From contig JALHOV010000017.1 of NCBI GenBank assembly GCA_022842865.1, positions 1 to 32,087 of the forward strand: 32,087 nt of DNA. Direction: 5' to 3'. Origin of the DNA: Vulcanimicrobiota bacterium (GTDB lineage Bacteria; Vulcanimicrobiota; Xenobia; Xenobiales; JADMJV01). Within the stretch, counting starts at the first letter, position 1, and every line of letters starts with the position of its first letter. Shown here one piece after another: positions 24,484-32,087 of this stretch. Under the pieces are notes generated by a model that saw nothing but the letters and a program-made list of their open reading frames with translations, was not told the origin of the DNA and searched no databases. Made by a program: the position numbers and the translations under genes.

Positions 24484-24510
24484 GGCTAGTTAGGCCGAAG
24501 GCCGCTAGCC
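24484..24510. repeat. Hairpin repeat, copy 2
   Basis: Reads like copy 1 at 18701 with one inserted base: arms GGCTAG and CTAGCC around GGCC-GAA-GGCC. It lies 3 bp after the lipase-like stop codon. Two copies within 6 kb, both at gene ends, mark a dispersed family. Confidence 0.75.
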
Positions 24511-24527
24511 TTCACTTGAGTTGTGGT

Positions 24528-24605
24528 CTAAATTGGCCCACTAACAGCACGCGGGAGTGGAGCTCGCTTGCGAGCGACCGACCGCTTATGCTGGGGCCAA
24601 TTTAG
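24528..24605. repeat. 78-bp imperfect palindrome
   Basis: Outer arms CTAAATTGGCCCA (24528-24540) and TGGGGCCAATTTAG (24592-24605) match except for one extra base. Further in, AGCA/TGCT and GCGG/CCGC also pair, and the centre is GCTCGC-TT-GCGAGC (24562-24575). The whole can fold into one long hairpin. It has no coding sequence and lies 39 bp before the carboxypeptidase start. Confidence 0.65.
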
Positions 24606-24644
24606 GGCTGGAAGGAGAGACCGGCCCAAGGCGAAGGCAGAAGA

Positions 24645-26408
24645 ATGAAAATTCTTCTGCACTGCCTGGCCGGTCTTTTTTTGTTGGCGGGCGCCGCCGC
24701 GGCGACACCGGAGAACCTGAAAACCCAGGCGGAGGAGTCCGGATTCCGGCGCACCGGCCGCTATGCGGAAGCAGAGCTTCTCTGCCGGGCCTTTGTGGAA
24801 CGATGGCCGGAATACTGCGCGACCTCGACCTTTGGAACCACTCCCGAAGGCCGTCCCATGCAGGTCCTTGTCGCCTCCCAAACCGGTGCGCTGAGCCCTG
24901 AGCAAGCCCGCGCGGCCGGCATTCCGGTGCTGCTTTTCCAGGGAGGCATCCACGCTGGCGAAATCGACGGCAAAGATGCGGGCTTCCTGGCTCTCCGCCA
25001 ACTGCTGGAAAGCGACGGTCTGCGCCAGGTGGTGGTGGTTTTCGTGCCGGTATTCAACATTGATGGCCACGAGCGCTTCGGGCGCTATAACCGTCCGAAC
25101 CAGGTCGGGCCGGAGGAAATGGGTTGGCGGGTTACCTCCCAAAATCTGAACCTCAACCGCGATTACACCAAGGCCGAGGCCCCCGAAATGCAGGCTATGC
25201 TGGGCCTGCTCAACCGCTGGGATCCGATTCTCTATGTCGATCTGCATGTGACCGACGGAGCCGAGTTTCAACCCGAAATCGCCAACCTGATCGAACCCCT
25301 TTTTGTGGGCGACCCCAACCTGCAGCCTCTGAGCAAGGCTCTACAAAGAGATGTCAATCGTCGCCTGTCCGAACAAGGCTGCATGGCGATCGATTTTTAC
25401 CCCTCCCTGCGCGACCCCAAGGACCCCGCTTCCGGATTTGGCGACGGAGCTTACACCCCGCGTTTCTCTACCGGCTACTGGGCCTTGCGCAACCGGCTTG
25501 CCATGCTGGTGGAGACACACTCTTGGAAAGACTACGCCCGCCGCGTAGAACTCACGCGCAAGACCATCCTGGCGCTGGTGGAGTTAGCCAACCGAGATGG
25601 CCTGAGGTGGGTGCAGGCGGCTGCCAGCGCCGACCGGGCCGCCCTGCTGCTGGGAGGGCAAACCATTGCCTTATCGCACAAAAGCACCCAACACCATCGA
25701 GACATTTACTTTCCTGGCTATGCCTATAAGAAAACTGCCTCTCCGTTGTCCGGAGACCCGGCGGCGCTGAGTTACGATGCCAAAACTCCAGAAATCTGGA
25801 AGATTCCGTTTTACGACGAGGTGGTGCCGGATCGGGTCAGTGAAGCGCCACGAGGGGGCTATCTGGTGCCCGCCGGCCAGGCTAGCTGGGTAGCCGCCAA
25901 GCTCAAGCTCCACAACCTGCGATATCGAGTGCTGGAAACCGGCCTGAGCGAGCGTCCCTTGGAAGTGTTTCGCGCCGATAGCGCCGACTTCACCAAACGC
26001 TCCTTTGAAGGGCGACAGATGCTCGCCGTCCAGGGTCACTGGCGCAGCGAAAAACAGGCGTTGGCTCCCGGCAGTCTTTGGGTCCCGATCGCCCAGCCTA
26101 ACTCCAGGCTTTTACTGGCTCTGCTCGAACCGATGGCTCCTGATTCCCTTCTAAGCTGGGGCTTCTTTAACGCTCATTTCGAACAGAAGGAGTACATGGA
26201 GGAATACGTGGCCGAAACCGTCGCCAAGGAGATGATGGCTCGGCCGGAAATCGCCAACGAGTTTCGCCAGAAACTGGCCTCCGATCCGGAGTTTGCCAAG
26301 AGCCCGACGGCCCGGCTCGACTTTTTCTACCGCCACCATCCCTCGTATGACCAGCGCTTCAACCTTTACCCGGTCATGCGCAGCGCGGAGGCCTTGCCCG
26401 GGCCTTGA
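24645..26408 (+). CDS. Exported M14-family zinc carboxypeptidase
   Basis: 587 aa with a Sec leader (MKILLHCLAGLFLLAGAAAA). The M14 zinc site is intact: HAGE (H103, E106) and H201 in DLHVTDG, with NLNRDYTK (169-176, substrate Arg) and the catalytic Glu E290 in ETHSWKDY. Members remove C-terminal residues from peptides or, in some branches, act on peptidoglycan peptides. Residues 330-587 are an additional domain of unknown function, beta-rich then helical, and longer than in simple carboxypeptidases. The ribosome site is weak. The long palindrome lies upstream and no partner gene overlaps. The substrate cannot be read from the sequence. Confidence 0.9.
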   Translation: MKILLHCLAGLFLLAGAAAATPENLKTQAEESGFRRTGRYAEAELLCRAFVERWPEYCATSTFGTTPEGRPMQVLVASQTGALSPEQARAAGIPVLLFQGGIHAGEIDGKDAGFLALRQLLESDGLRQVVVVFVPVFNIDGHERFGRYNRPNQVGPEEMGWRVTSQNLNLNRDYTKAEAPEMQAMLGLLNRWDPILYVDLHVTDGAEFQPEIANLIEPLFVGDPNLQPLSKALQRDVNRRLSEQGCMAIDFYPSLRDPKDPASGFGDGAYTPRFSTGYWALRNRLAMLVETHSWKDYARRVELTRKTILALVELANRDGLRWVQAAASADRAALLLGGQTIALSHKSTQHHRDIYFPGYAYKKTASPLSGDPAALSYDAKTPEIWKIPFYDEVVPDRVSEAPRGGYLVPAGQASWVAAKLKLHNLRYRVLETGLSERPLEVFRADSADFTKRSFEGRQMLAVQGHWRSEKQALAPGSLWVPIAQPNSRLLLALLEPMAPDSLLSWGFFNAHFEQKEYMEEYVAETVAKEMMARPEIANEFRQKLASDPEFAKSPTARLDFFYRHHPSYDQRFNLYPVMRSAEALPGP

Positions 26409-26521
26409 AGGAGAGCCAGGCTACCTCTGACTGAAAGTTCCATTCAACCAGGAGTGCTGAGCAGGGGTCCGGTCTGGCAACAACAAAGCTTTCCCTTCAA
26501 TCAAGAAGGGACAAATGTGCG

Positions 26522-26995
26522 ATGCCATTACCCGAGGATCGGCTCACCAAGCTCGTAGCTGAAAGCGAGCTATTGAGCGAGTTGCGCTACGAGATGGAAC
26601 GGGCCAGACGCTACGGTTGGGACCTGGGGCTGTTCCTGGTGGAACCGGACATCCCGGCCGAAATCAGCGCCGACATGCATTACCCGATTTTGAAACGCCT
26701 GGCATCGGTCTGCGCCCAGGTGATGCGCTCGGTGGACAAAGGCATCCGCTACCAGAGCGGCGTGCTCTATCTGCTTCCTGAAACGCCTTTAAGCGGTGTC
26801 GAAACCGCTTCCGGAAAAGTGCGTAAGATGTTCGTCGAGCTAAACTTTGAACACCCAGACGGCACCGGCTCTTTTGGCTGCAACGTGCGTCGGGCCATCA
26901 AAGTCTTCTCGGGCAAATCGCAAAAAGACGCCTCCACGGAAGACGGCGCCCTGAAGCTGATGCTAGGCCAGCTGCGAGACGCTCTCAAAGCATAA
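26522..26995 (+). CDS. Degenerate GGDEF-like domain protein
   Basis: 157 aa, no leader. The start fits the N-terminal half of a GGDEF fold: LLSELRYEMERARRYGWDLGLFLVEPD, then LKRLASVCAQVMRSVDKGIRY, and YLLPETPLSGVETASGKVRKMF, which parallels the ILLPxTxxxxAxxxAxKIR pattern. Where the GG(D/E)EF loop should stand, the sequence is RYQSGVLYLL, so the catalytic motif is missing and cyclic-di-GMP synthesis is not expected. It may bind nucleotide or act as a dimerisation module. The C-terminus overlaps the convergent methyltransferase by 11 bp. Confidence 0.65.
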   Translation: MPLPEDRLTKLVAESELLSELRYEMERARRYGWDLGLFLVEPDIPAEISADMHYPILKRLASVCAQVMRSVDKGIRYQSGVLYLLPETPLSGVETASGKVRKMFVELNFEHPDGTGSFGCNVRRAIKVFSGKSQKDASTEDGALKLMLGQLRDALKA

Positions 26996-27632
26996 GATCC
27001 TTGCGCTGCAAATAAGTCTCGCTCCAACCCCAGCTATAGGGAAGCTTTCTTTTCTCGAGAATCTGCCATTTGGGCAGCGGCTCGCTGAGCACCAGCGCGC
27101 GAGCACCCGCCGGGGCCTTTTCCATTTCTCGGCACACCCGTTGCCAGTTCTGGACGCCCCAGGTAGTCGGAGTCAAGAAATACAGGTCGGCCGATCCGTA
27201 GGGACCCTCCTCGCGGATGCTTATGCCCCCCTCTATCTGTAGGGCGCGCGCCAGCCAGCGGGCCTTGTCGGCTAGCGCAGGCACCTTTTCAAAGCTACTG
27301 ACTTGGGCGCCGAAGACCAGGTGGGCCACCAAACCGACCACACCGCGTCCGCAGCCTATTTCGCAGAAGCGCTCCCCTGGTAGCAGGCCTGCCCAGCTGA
27401 GCAACTCATGAGCAGTGCCCAGCGGCGTCTCCCCGTAGAAGAAGTCCTCCGCTTGCCAGCCAGGCGGTGGACAGGTAGCCAGGCCGGGGCGATGGGCGGC
27501 CCCCCGCAAGCTTTCCAACCAAAGCGCGTAGCCCAGTCGCCAATACCAATGACGACCGCTCCAGCGTGCCCCATAGCGTAGAGCCAGAGAGGCGCGGTGG
27601 CCGAGGTTCTCGATGCCAACCCACAATGCCAT
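26985..27632 (-). CDS. Class I SAM-dependent methyltransferase
   Basis: 215 aa. SAM motif I is FCEIGCGRGVVGL near residue 90, followed by an acidic end of strand 2 (SSFEKVP) and a later SADLYFLTPTTWG that takes the place of motif IV. The first 60 residues are rich in Trp and Arg and contain FYGETPLGTAHELL just before motif I, a pattern reminiscent of histone-lysine-type Dot1 or PrmA-like enzymes. There is no clear NPPY, so a DNA or release-factor methylase is unlikely. The substrate is unknown. It is divergent from proB with 53 bp between starts. Confidence 0.78.
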   Translation of the reverse strand: MALWVGIENLGHRASLALRYGARWSGRHWYWRLGYALWLESLRGAAHRPGLATCPPPGWQAEDFFYGETPLGTAHELLSWAGLLPGERFCEIGCGRGVVGLVAHLVFGAQVSSFEKVPALADKARWLARALQIEGGISIREEGPYGSADLYFLTPTTWGVQNWQRVCREMEKAPAGARALVLSEPLPKWQILEKRKLPYSWGWSETYLQRKDLML

Positions 27633-27685
27633 CCCATCAGAACTTACTGGAGGCTGGGGCGCGGAACCTGCCGAACGCGGCCCTT

Positions 27686-28780
27686 ATGAGTTCCAGGCGA
27701 GTGGTGGTGAAGTGCGGCACGGCCGTGATGTTGGGCAGCGAAGGAAAACTGCAGGGAGCGCTGTTGATGTCGCTAGCCCGGCAGATTCGCGAATTGCGCG
27801 ACCTGGGCTGGGAAGTGGTGGTGGTGAGTTCCGGGGCAGTGGGAATGGGGCGTAGCCTGCTCAAGACCGGCCAGGAGAACTTGCGAGAGAAACAGGCTCT
27901 GGCGGCTCTGGGGCAGGTCGAGCTGATGAACGTGTGGCGGCGCCTCTTCGATCTCCTCGAAGTCCAGGTGGCTCAGGTGCTTTTGACCCGAGAAGATCTG
28001 CGGGCTCGGGAACGCTACCTGAACGCCCGTCATACCCTGGTCACGCTACTTTCGGCCGGGGTGCTGCCCGTCATCAACGAAAACGATTCGGTGGCGGTGA
28101 CGGAAATTCGTTTTGGTGACAACGACATTCTTTCGTGCCTGGTGGGATCCTTATTGGATGCGGAGATGGTCATCAATCTCACCCAGGCCCCCGGTTTACT
28201 CGACTTCGCCCAGGAACCACCCCGTCGCTTGCCGCTGGTTCAGGCAATCACTCCAGAGATTATGGGACTGGTGCGCAGCGAAACCTCCCGCGGCGGTACG
28301 GGCGGCATGCTCTCCAAGCTGGAAGCGGCCAAAGTCGCGCTGGAGTGTGGCACTTCCATGGTCATCGCCAGGGCTCAGGAGACCGACGTGATATTGCGTG
28401 TGGTGCGTGGCGAGGACGTGGGCACGCGCTTCGTGCCCGGCGGCAGGCGTCTGAACAGCCGCAAGCGTTGGCTGGCCGTCGGCGGAGCTCCGCGCGGCAA
28501 GTTGCACCTGGATGCGGGAGCGGCTCGCGCTCTATCCGCCGGTGGCAGCGTGCTTCCGGTGGGAATTCGTCTGATCGAAGGAGAGTTCGGCATCGGCGAC
28601 CTGGTCAGCCTGATCGATCCGGACGGTCTCGAAAAGGGCCGCGGGCTGGTCAACTATCCCAGTCATGAGCTCCAGAAACTCAAGGGACAACCCAGCTCTC
28701 GGCTGGAGGAATTGCTGGGCTACCGGGGCCACCCGGAAGCCGTCCATCGTGACCATCTTTACGCCCGGGAGAGTGTATGA
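27686..28780 (+). CDS. proB: Glutamate 5-kinase
   Basis: Phosphorylates glutamate to gamma-glutamyl phosphate in the first step of proline synthesis. 364 aa, the length of the two-domain type. The amino-acid kinase domain has VVVKCGTAVM (the usual K-x-G-[ST] start), VVSSGAVGMG, INENDSVAV and FGDNDILSCLVG; the C-terminal PUA domain starts near LAVGGAPRGKLHLDAGA. I start at the ATG 27686, which puts the kinase strand at the expected distance from the N-terminus; the open frame back to 27566 overlaps the divergent gene. GGAGG at 27649 is too far from it. The stop overlaps the proA ATG (ATGA). Confidence 0.95.
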   Translation: MSSRRVVVKCGTAVMLGSEGKLQGALLMSLARQIRELRDLGWEVVVVSSGAVGMGRSLLKTGQENLREKQALAALGQVELMNVWRRLFDLLEVQVAQVLLTREDLRARERYLNARHTLVTLLSAGVLPVINENDSVAVTEIRFGDNDILSCLVGSLLDAEMVINLTQAPGLLDFAQEPPRRLPLVQAITPEIMGLVRSETSRGGTGGMLSKLEAAKVALECGTSMVIARAQETDVILRVVRGEDVGTRFVPGGRRLNSRKRWLAVGGAPRGKLHLDAGAARALSAGGSVLPVGIRLIEGEFGIGDLVSLIDPDGLEKGRGLVNYPSHELQKLKGQPSSRLEELLGYRGHPEAVHRDHLYARESV

Positions 28781-30018
28781 GCGAGCTTCGTCGACAGGCC
28801 CAAGACTGCAAAGCTGCCAGCCGGAAACTGGCCTGGCTGGCCACAGCCGAAAAAGACCGAATTCTTACACAGTTGGCGGCCCAACTGCGGGCAAGGGCGG
28901 ACGAATTACTGGAAGCCAATGCGCGCGATTGCGAGGCGGGTGCGGCGGCCGGCTTGAGCGACGCCTTGTTAGACCGCCTGCGCCTGAACAAACAACGCAT
29001 CGAGGCCATGGCCCAGGGCTGCGAGCAGGTGGCTCGGCTGACCGACCCGGTCGGACGCGAAATCGCCTGGACCCGACCCAATGGGCTGCTCATCCGCAAG
29101 GTGCGCGTGCCTCTGGGGGTGCTTTGCATCGTCTACGAAGCGCGGCCCAATGTCACCATGGAATCCGCCTGCCTGGCCATCAAGTCCGGCAATGGGGCTC
29201 TCTTGCGCGGCTCCCGCTCCGCCCTGAACTCCAATCAAGTTTTACTGAAGATCATTCAAGAATGCCTGGTCGAGGCCGGGCTGCCCGCCGAGGCCATCGC
29301 CGGCGTAGCCGATCTCAGCCACGAGTCGATTACCACGCTGGCACGCATGAACGGCCTGATCGACCTGGTGATTCCGCGTGGCGGCGCGGATTTAATCAAG
29401 CGGGTGGTAGAGACGGCTACGGTGCCGGTGCTCGAAACAGGCGTGGGCGTCTGTCATCTGTTTGTAGAAGCGAGCGCCGACCTGGACCTGGCCGTGCCGG
29501 TCATTCTCAACTCCAAGTGTTCGCGCCCCGCCGTTTGCAACTCGCTGGAGACGCTACTCCTCGACGAAACGGTGGCTTCCGAAACGCTCCAGCGCTTGGA
29601 GCCTGAGCTCAGGGGCAAAGTGCGCGTGCAGGCGTGTGAACGGACGCTGGGATTAGTGCCCTGGGCGACGCCGGCCACGGCTGAGAACTGGGACACCGAG
29701 TCCATGGACATGATCTTGAATATCAAGATCGTCGACGGTCTCGAGCAGGCGCTCGAACACATCGCCCGGCACAGCACCGGCCATACCGAAGCAATTTTAA
29801 CCAAAGACCTCGAATCGGCTCGTCGCTTTCAACGCGAGGTCGATGCCTGCGCGGTCAACGTCAACGCCTCCACCCGCTTCACCGACGGCGGCGAGTTTGG
29901 ATTTGGCGCCGAAATTGGCATCTCCACTCAAAAAATGCACGCCCGCGGCCCGGTCGGCCTGGACGAACTGACCACCTACAAGTTTTGGGTGGAAGGTCAG
30001 GGCCAGGTCCGAGTTTGA
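28777..30018 (+). CDS. proA: Gamma-glutamyl phosphate reductase
   Basis: NADPH-dependent reduction of gamma-glutamyl phosphate to glutamate semialdehyde, the second step of proline synthesis. 413 aa, normal length. Visible landmarks: PLGVLCIVYEARPNVT, the cofactor region AIKSGNGALLRGS, IPRGGADLIK, and the catalytic Cys in RPAVCNSLETLLLDE. The C-terminus has VNASTRFTDGGEFGFGAEIGI, strongly conserved in ProA. It starts with ATG overlapping proB, so the pair is translationally coupled and one operon. proC is not in the window. Confidence 0.97.
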   Translation: MSELRRQAQDCKAASRKLAWLATAEKDRILTQLAAQLRARADELLEANARDCEAGAAAGLSDALLDRLRLNKQRIEAMAQGCEQVARLTDPVGREIAWTRPNGLLIRKVRVPLGVLCIVYEARPNVTMESACLAIKSGNGALLRGSRSALNSNQVLLKIIQECLVEAGLPAEAIAGVADLSHESITTLARMNGLIDLVIPRGGADLIKRVVETATVPVLETGVGVCHLFVEASADLDLAVPVILNSKCSRPAVCNSLETLLLDETVASETLQRLEPELRGKVRVQACERTLGLVPWATPATAENWDTESMDMILNIKIVDGLEQALEHIARHSTGHTEAILTKDLESARRFQREVDACAVNVNASTRFTDGGEFGFGAEIGISTQKMHARGPVGLDELTTYKFWVEGQGQVRV

Positions 30019-30049
30019 TAAAGTAGCCACCGGTAGCGACCTTTAACTC

Positions 30050-30180
30050 AGTGAATACGTGCGTCTGGCGGCCGCTGGCGAGACCATCCCATCACCAGCG
30101 CCATCCCCTGGGCTTCCGCTCCGGTGGCGCCCCTGGAACAACTACTGGAGGAGCTCTCCCAAGACCGAGGTGAACGCTGA
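30050..30180 (+). pseudogene. Phd/VapB-type antitoxin remnant
   Basis: The frame from 30050 reads SEYVRLAAAGETI, the classic Phd/YefM-type N-terminal region, and a one-base shift later (30091) continues ITSAIPWASAPVAPLEQ to a stop at 30178-30180. Restoring one C at 30089 gives a continuous GETIPITS. An in-frame TAA at 30044 blocks the upstream part and no start codon remains. The antitoxin is dead, and a toxin remnant follows directly. Confidence 0.75.
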
Positions 30181-30390
30181 TTTATCTGGACACCTCCATC
30201 GCTTTTGGTGAGCCCGGTCCTGAGCCGAGCCCTGCAGCCCTTTCCGCTGCCCGTGCGCACGCTCGACGGACTGCACCTGGCCACCATGGATTTTTTGCAG
30301 CGCCAGGGATAGGTGATCGAACTGGCTTCTTATGACGACCGCTTAAGCGAAGCGGCCACGGCGTTGGGTTTCGCCAGCGCGCGCTGTTAA
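30180..30390 (+). pseudogene. VapC-type PIN toxin remnant
   Basis: After the antitoxin stop, ATT TAT CTG GAC reads IYLDTSIAF, the first strand and acidic residue of a PIN domain. A second frame then continues SRALQPFPLPVRTLDGLHLA, the usual C-terminal PIN motif, then LASYDDRLSEAATALGFASA and a TAA at 30388-30390. Comparison with typical VapC proteins of about 130 residues implies that some 60 central residues are deleted, and a TAG at 30310-30312 interrupts the rest. The toxin cannot be made. The last bases overlap the rtcB stop. Confidence 0.75.
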
Positions 30391-31781
30391 TCTTCGGCCT
30401 TTTCGCCTTCGGGGGCCATTTTCACAATTTTGGGATGGAACTCGCCGACGATCTCGACCAGGTCCTGCTGGGCCTTCATCACTTCTCGAATGTCTTTGTA
30501 GACCCGGGGGTTCTCGTCAATTCCTGCCGAAACCAGCGTCACTCCGGCTTCGTCTAAAAGATGACGCACGTCTTTCCAGCGAAAGGTCCGGGTCGCCTCG
30601 GTGCGAGACATGGCGCGTCCGGCCCCGTGCGAAGCCGACATCAGCGAATCCGGCTGACCCAGACCGCGCACCACGTAAGCCGGGCTGGCCATGGAACCGG
30701 GAATTACGCCCAGAACCCCTTGGCCGGCGGGAGTTGCGCCTTTGCGATGCACAATCAACTCCTCGCCGTGGTGTACTTCTTTCCAGGCAAAATTGTGATG
30801 ATTTTCCACATCGGCCAGCACTCTGGCCTTGAGGGCCCGCACCATCTCGCGGTGGATGACGGCGTGATTGGCGGCCGCATACTCCCCCATCAGATTCATG
30901 GCCGCCCAATACTCCTGACCTTCTTCGCTATCCAGGTCCAGCCAGGCCAAATTCTTGAGCTCGTTGGGGAGCTCCGGATGCAAATCTTTGGCCAATTGGC
31001 TGTAATAAGCGGCCACCTCGGCTCCACTGCCCCGGCTGCCGCTATGAGAAAGCAGGGCGACATATTCGCCGGCCGGCAAGCCCAGCTCCGGCTGGCCCAA
31101 CCGAAAGATGCCATACTCGACGAAGTGGTTGCCGGAACCGCTGGTCCCTAGCTGATTGCGCGCCTTTTCTTTCAACTTGCCGGTCAACCCGGTCACCGAC
31201 CAGTTCAGGTCCATGGCTGCGTGATCGTGAGGCTTGCGGAAATGCGCCCCCACTCCGAAGCGGGTCTGCTCTTCGAGAACGTGAATCAAATGCTGTTTCT
31301 GCGTTTCCAGCTCCTTCACCGGAATGTCGGTTACCGTCAGTTTCATGCGACAGGCGATATCGACTCCCACCGCATACGGAATGACGGCGTTGCGGGTGCC
31401 CAGCACGCCCCCGATGGGAAGACCATAACCAACGTGAGCATCGGGCATCAACGCGCCCGAGACGGCCACCGGCAGGCGGCAGGCGTTGCGCATCTGGTCG
31501 ATGCTCAGATCATCCAGATCCACCCCCCACTGGCGGTACGGGGCGGGCCGCTCTCGCTCCTCAAACTTGGGAACGTCAGCTTCCTCCAGGATGGCGCGGG
31601 CCACCGGCCCGAAAATGGGGTCCTCGGTGTGACCGGCCGGATCGGCGGCGATCGCCCGCAAACGCTCGACGATCTGGTTCTTTTTTAGGCCCGATTTACT
31701 GGCTTCCCCCAGGCCCATTTGCACCCAGCGCAGCGGTTTGCCGGCGGGAATGCCAGCTTCACGGATCTCTCTAGGTTTCAT
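30387..31781 (-). CDS. rtcB: RtcB-type RNA ligase
   Basis: Joins 2',3'-cyclic phosphate and 5'-OH RNA ends in a GTP- and Mn-dependent reaction, used in RNA repair. 464 aa, normal length for the family. The metal ligand Cys is C144 in GVDIACRM; further ligands lie in GNHFVEY and HSGSRG, with ENHHNFAW (326-333) also conserved; HRKGATPA and the guanylylated H385 in SASHGAGR are intact. It lies 18 bp after the response-regulator gene and is probably cotranscribed with it. No rtcA or archease is seen. The start ATG at 31781 has only a weak AAGAG site. Confidence 0.96.
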   Translation of the reverse strand: MKPREIREAGIPAGKPLRWVQMGLGEASKSGLKKNQIVERLRAIAADPAGHTEDPIFGPVARAILEEADVPKFEERERPAPYRQWGVDLDDLSIDQMRNACRLPVAVSGALMPDAHVGYGLPIGGVLGTRNAVIPYAVGVDIACRMKLTVTDIPVKELETQKQHLIHVLEEQTRFGVGAHFRKPHDHAAMDLNWSVTGLTGKLKEKARNQLGTSGSGNHFVEYGIFRLGQPELGLPAGEYVALLSHSGSRGSGAEVAAYYSQLAKDLHPELPNELKNLAWLDLDSEEGQEYWAAMNLMGEYAAANHAVIHREMVRALKARVLADVENHHNFAWKEVHHGEELIVHRKGATPAGQGVLGVIPGSMASPAYVVRGLGQPDSLMSASHGAGRAMSRTEATRTFRWKDVRHLLDEAGVTLVSAGIDENPRVYKDIREVMKAQQDLVEIVGEFHPKIVKMAPEGEKAED

Positions 31782-31799
31782 AACTCTTGGATTTCGCCT

Positions 31800-32087
31800 C
31801 TAGAACTCGAGAGTCATCCCCAGGGCAACGCCCACGGTGTCGAGCAACTCCTGAGGTTCAAAGGGCTTGGCCAGAAAAAAACTGGCTCCCCCTTCCAGGC
31901 TCTCGATCAGATGATGGTTCTCGCTGCGAGCGGTCAGCATGATCACGGGAATGTCCTGGTTGCGAGTGCTCTGGCGCAAAATTTTGATGACTTCTACGCC
32001 GCTCATGGCAGGCATGGTGTAATCAATCAGCAGCAACTGATAATCCACTTGAGACAGTTTCTCCAGCGCACTGGGGCCGTCTTCGCT
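31800..32087 (-). CDS. Response regulator receiver domain (partial, cut by window end)
   Basis: 95 residues visible, with the N-terminus beyond the right edge. Visible features: SEDGPSALEKLSQVDYQLLLIDYTMPAMSG, where the D in LIDYTMP is the phosphoacceptor, MLTARS with the switch Thr, and LAKPFEPQELL with the conserved Lys. The first strand with the acidic pocket is outside the window. The protein ends directly after the receiver domain (GVALGMTLEF), so it is a stand-alone CheY-like regulator unless a preceding domain lies further upstream. It reads into rtcB. Confidence 0.9.
   Translation of the reverse strand, partial: SEDGPSALEKLSQVDYQLLLIDYTMPAMSGVEVIKILRQSTRNQDIPVIMLTARSENHHLIESLEGGASFFLAKPFEPQELLDTVGVALGMTLEF

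Noticed and set aside
27566-27685. Longer ProB start
   Set aside because: The extra residues overlap the divergent methyltransferase and precede the conserved kinase start.

Overview
This is a gene-dense bacterial window (roughly 60% G+C by eye) with about 27 protein genes, mostly in short overlapping runs, no rRNA or CRISPR, and no tRNA I can defend. Housekeeping anchors are a full-length DNA polymerase III alpha subunit (dnaE), a proB-proA proline pair and rtcB. I cannot name the species. Many orphan secreted or low-complexity proteins, frequent GTG/TTG starts and small dispersed palindromes suggest a poorly sampled environmental phylum; this is an impression, not a placement.

Layout: 1-4880 is a lipid and cell-envelope block. 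A GNAT-type N-acyltransferase (N-terminus missing) overlaps a short-chain reductase that closely resembles 3-ketodihydrosphingosine reductases. Facing it on the minus strand are an LPBD/UPF0104 flippase-like protein, a PAP2-type enzyme with features of inositol-phosphorylceramide synthases, a CDP-alcohol phosphatidyltransferase and a DDD-motif glycosyltransferase. A FecR-like secreted protein and a DUF4173-type membrane protein (to 6952) lie upstream in the same run, which begins at a double palindrome that looks like an operator. Together these genes could make and decorate a (phospho-inositol) sphingolipid; a serine palmitoyltransferase is not in the window and would be expected to the left. 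7069-7708 holds two small exported Cys-rich proteins, the first broken by a frameshift at a C8 run, followed by a strong terminator.

7.8-16.4 kb carries orphan proteins, a leaderless GH19-type lytic enzyme, a three-copy G-rich repeat, dnaE behind a palindrome, a Pro/Gln-rich protein and an aldose-1-epimerase-like enzyme. The epimerase is preceded by a minus-strand non-coding stretch that ends in an intrinsic terminator. 16.7-24.5 kb has a subtilase with a C-terminal beta-sandwich, three large GT-C-like membrane proteins arranged divergently, and a lipase-like lipoprotein. Two copies of one hairpin repeat sit after stop codons here. 24.5-32.1 kb has a long imperfect palindrome, an exported M14 carboxypeptidase, a degenerate GGDEF protein, a methyltransferase, proBA, a decayed Phd/VapC toxin-antitoxin pair, rtcB and a response regulator cut by the window end.
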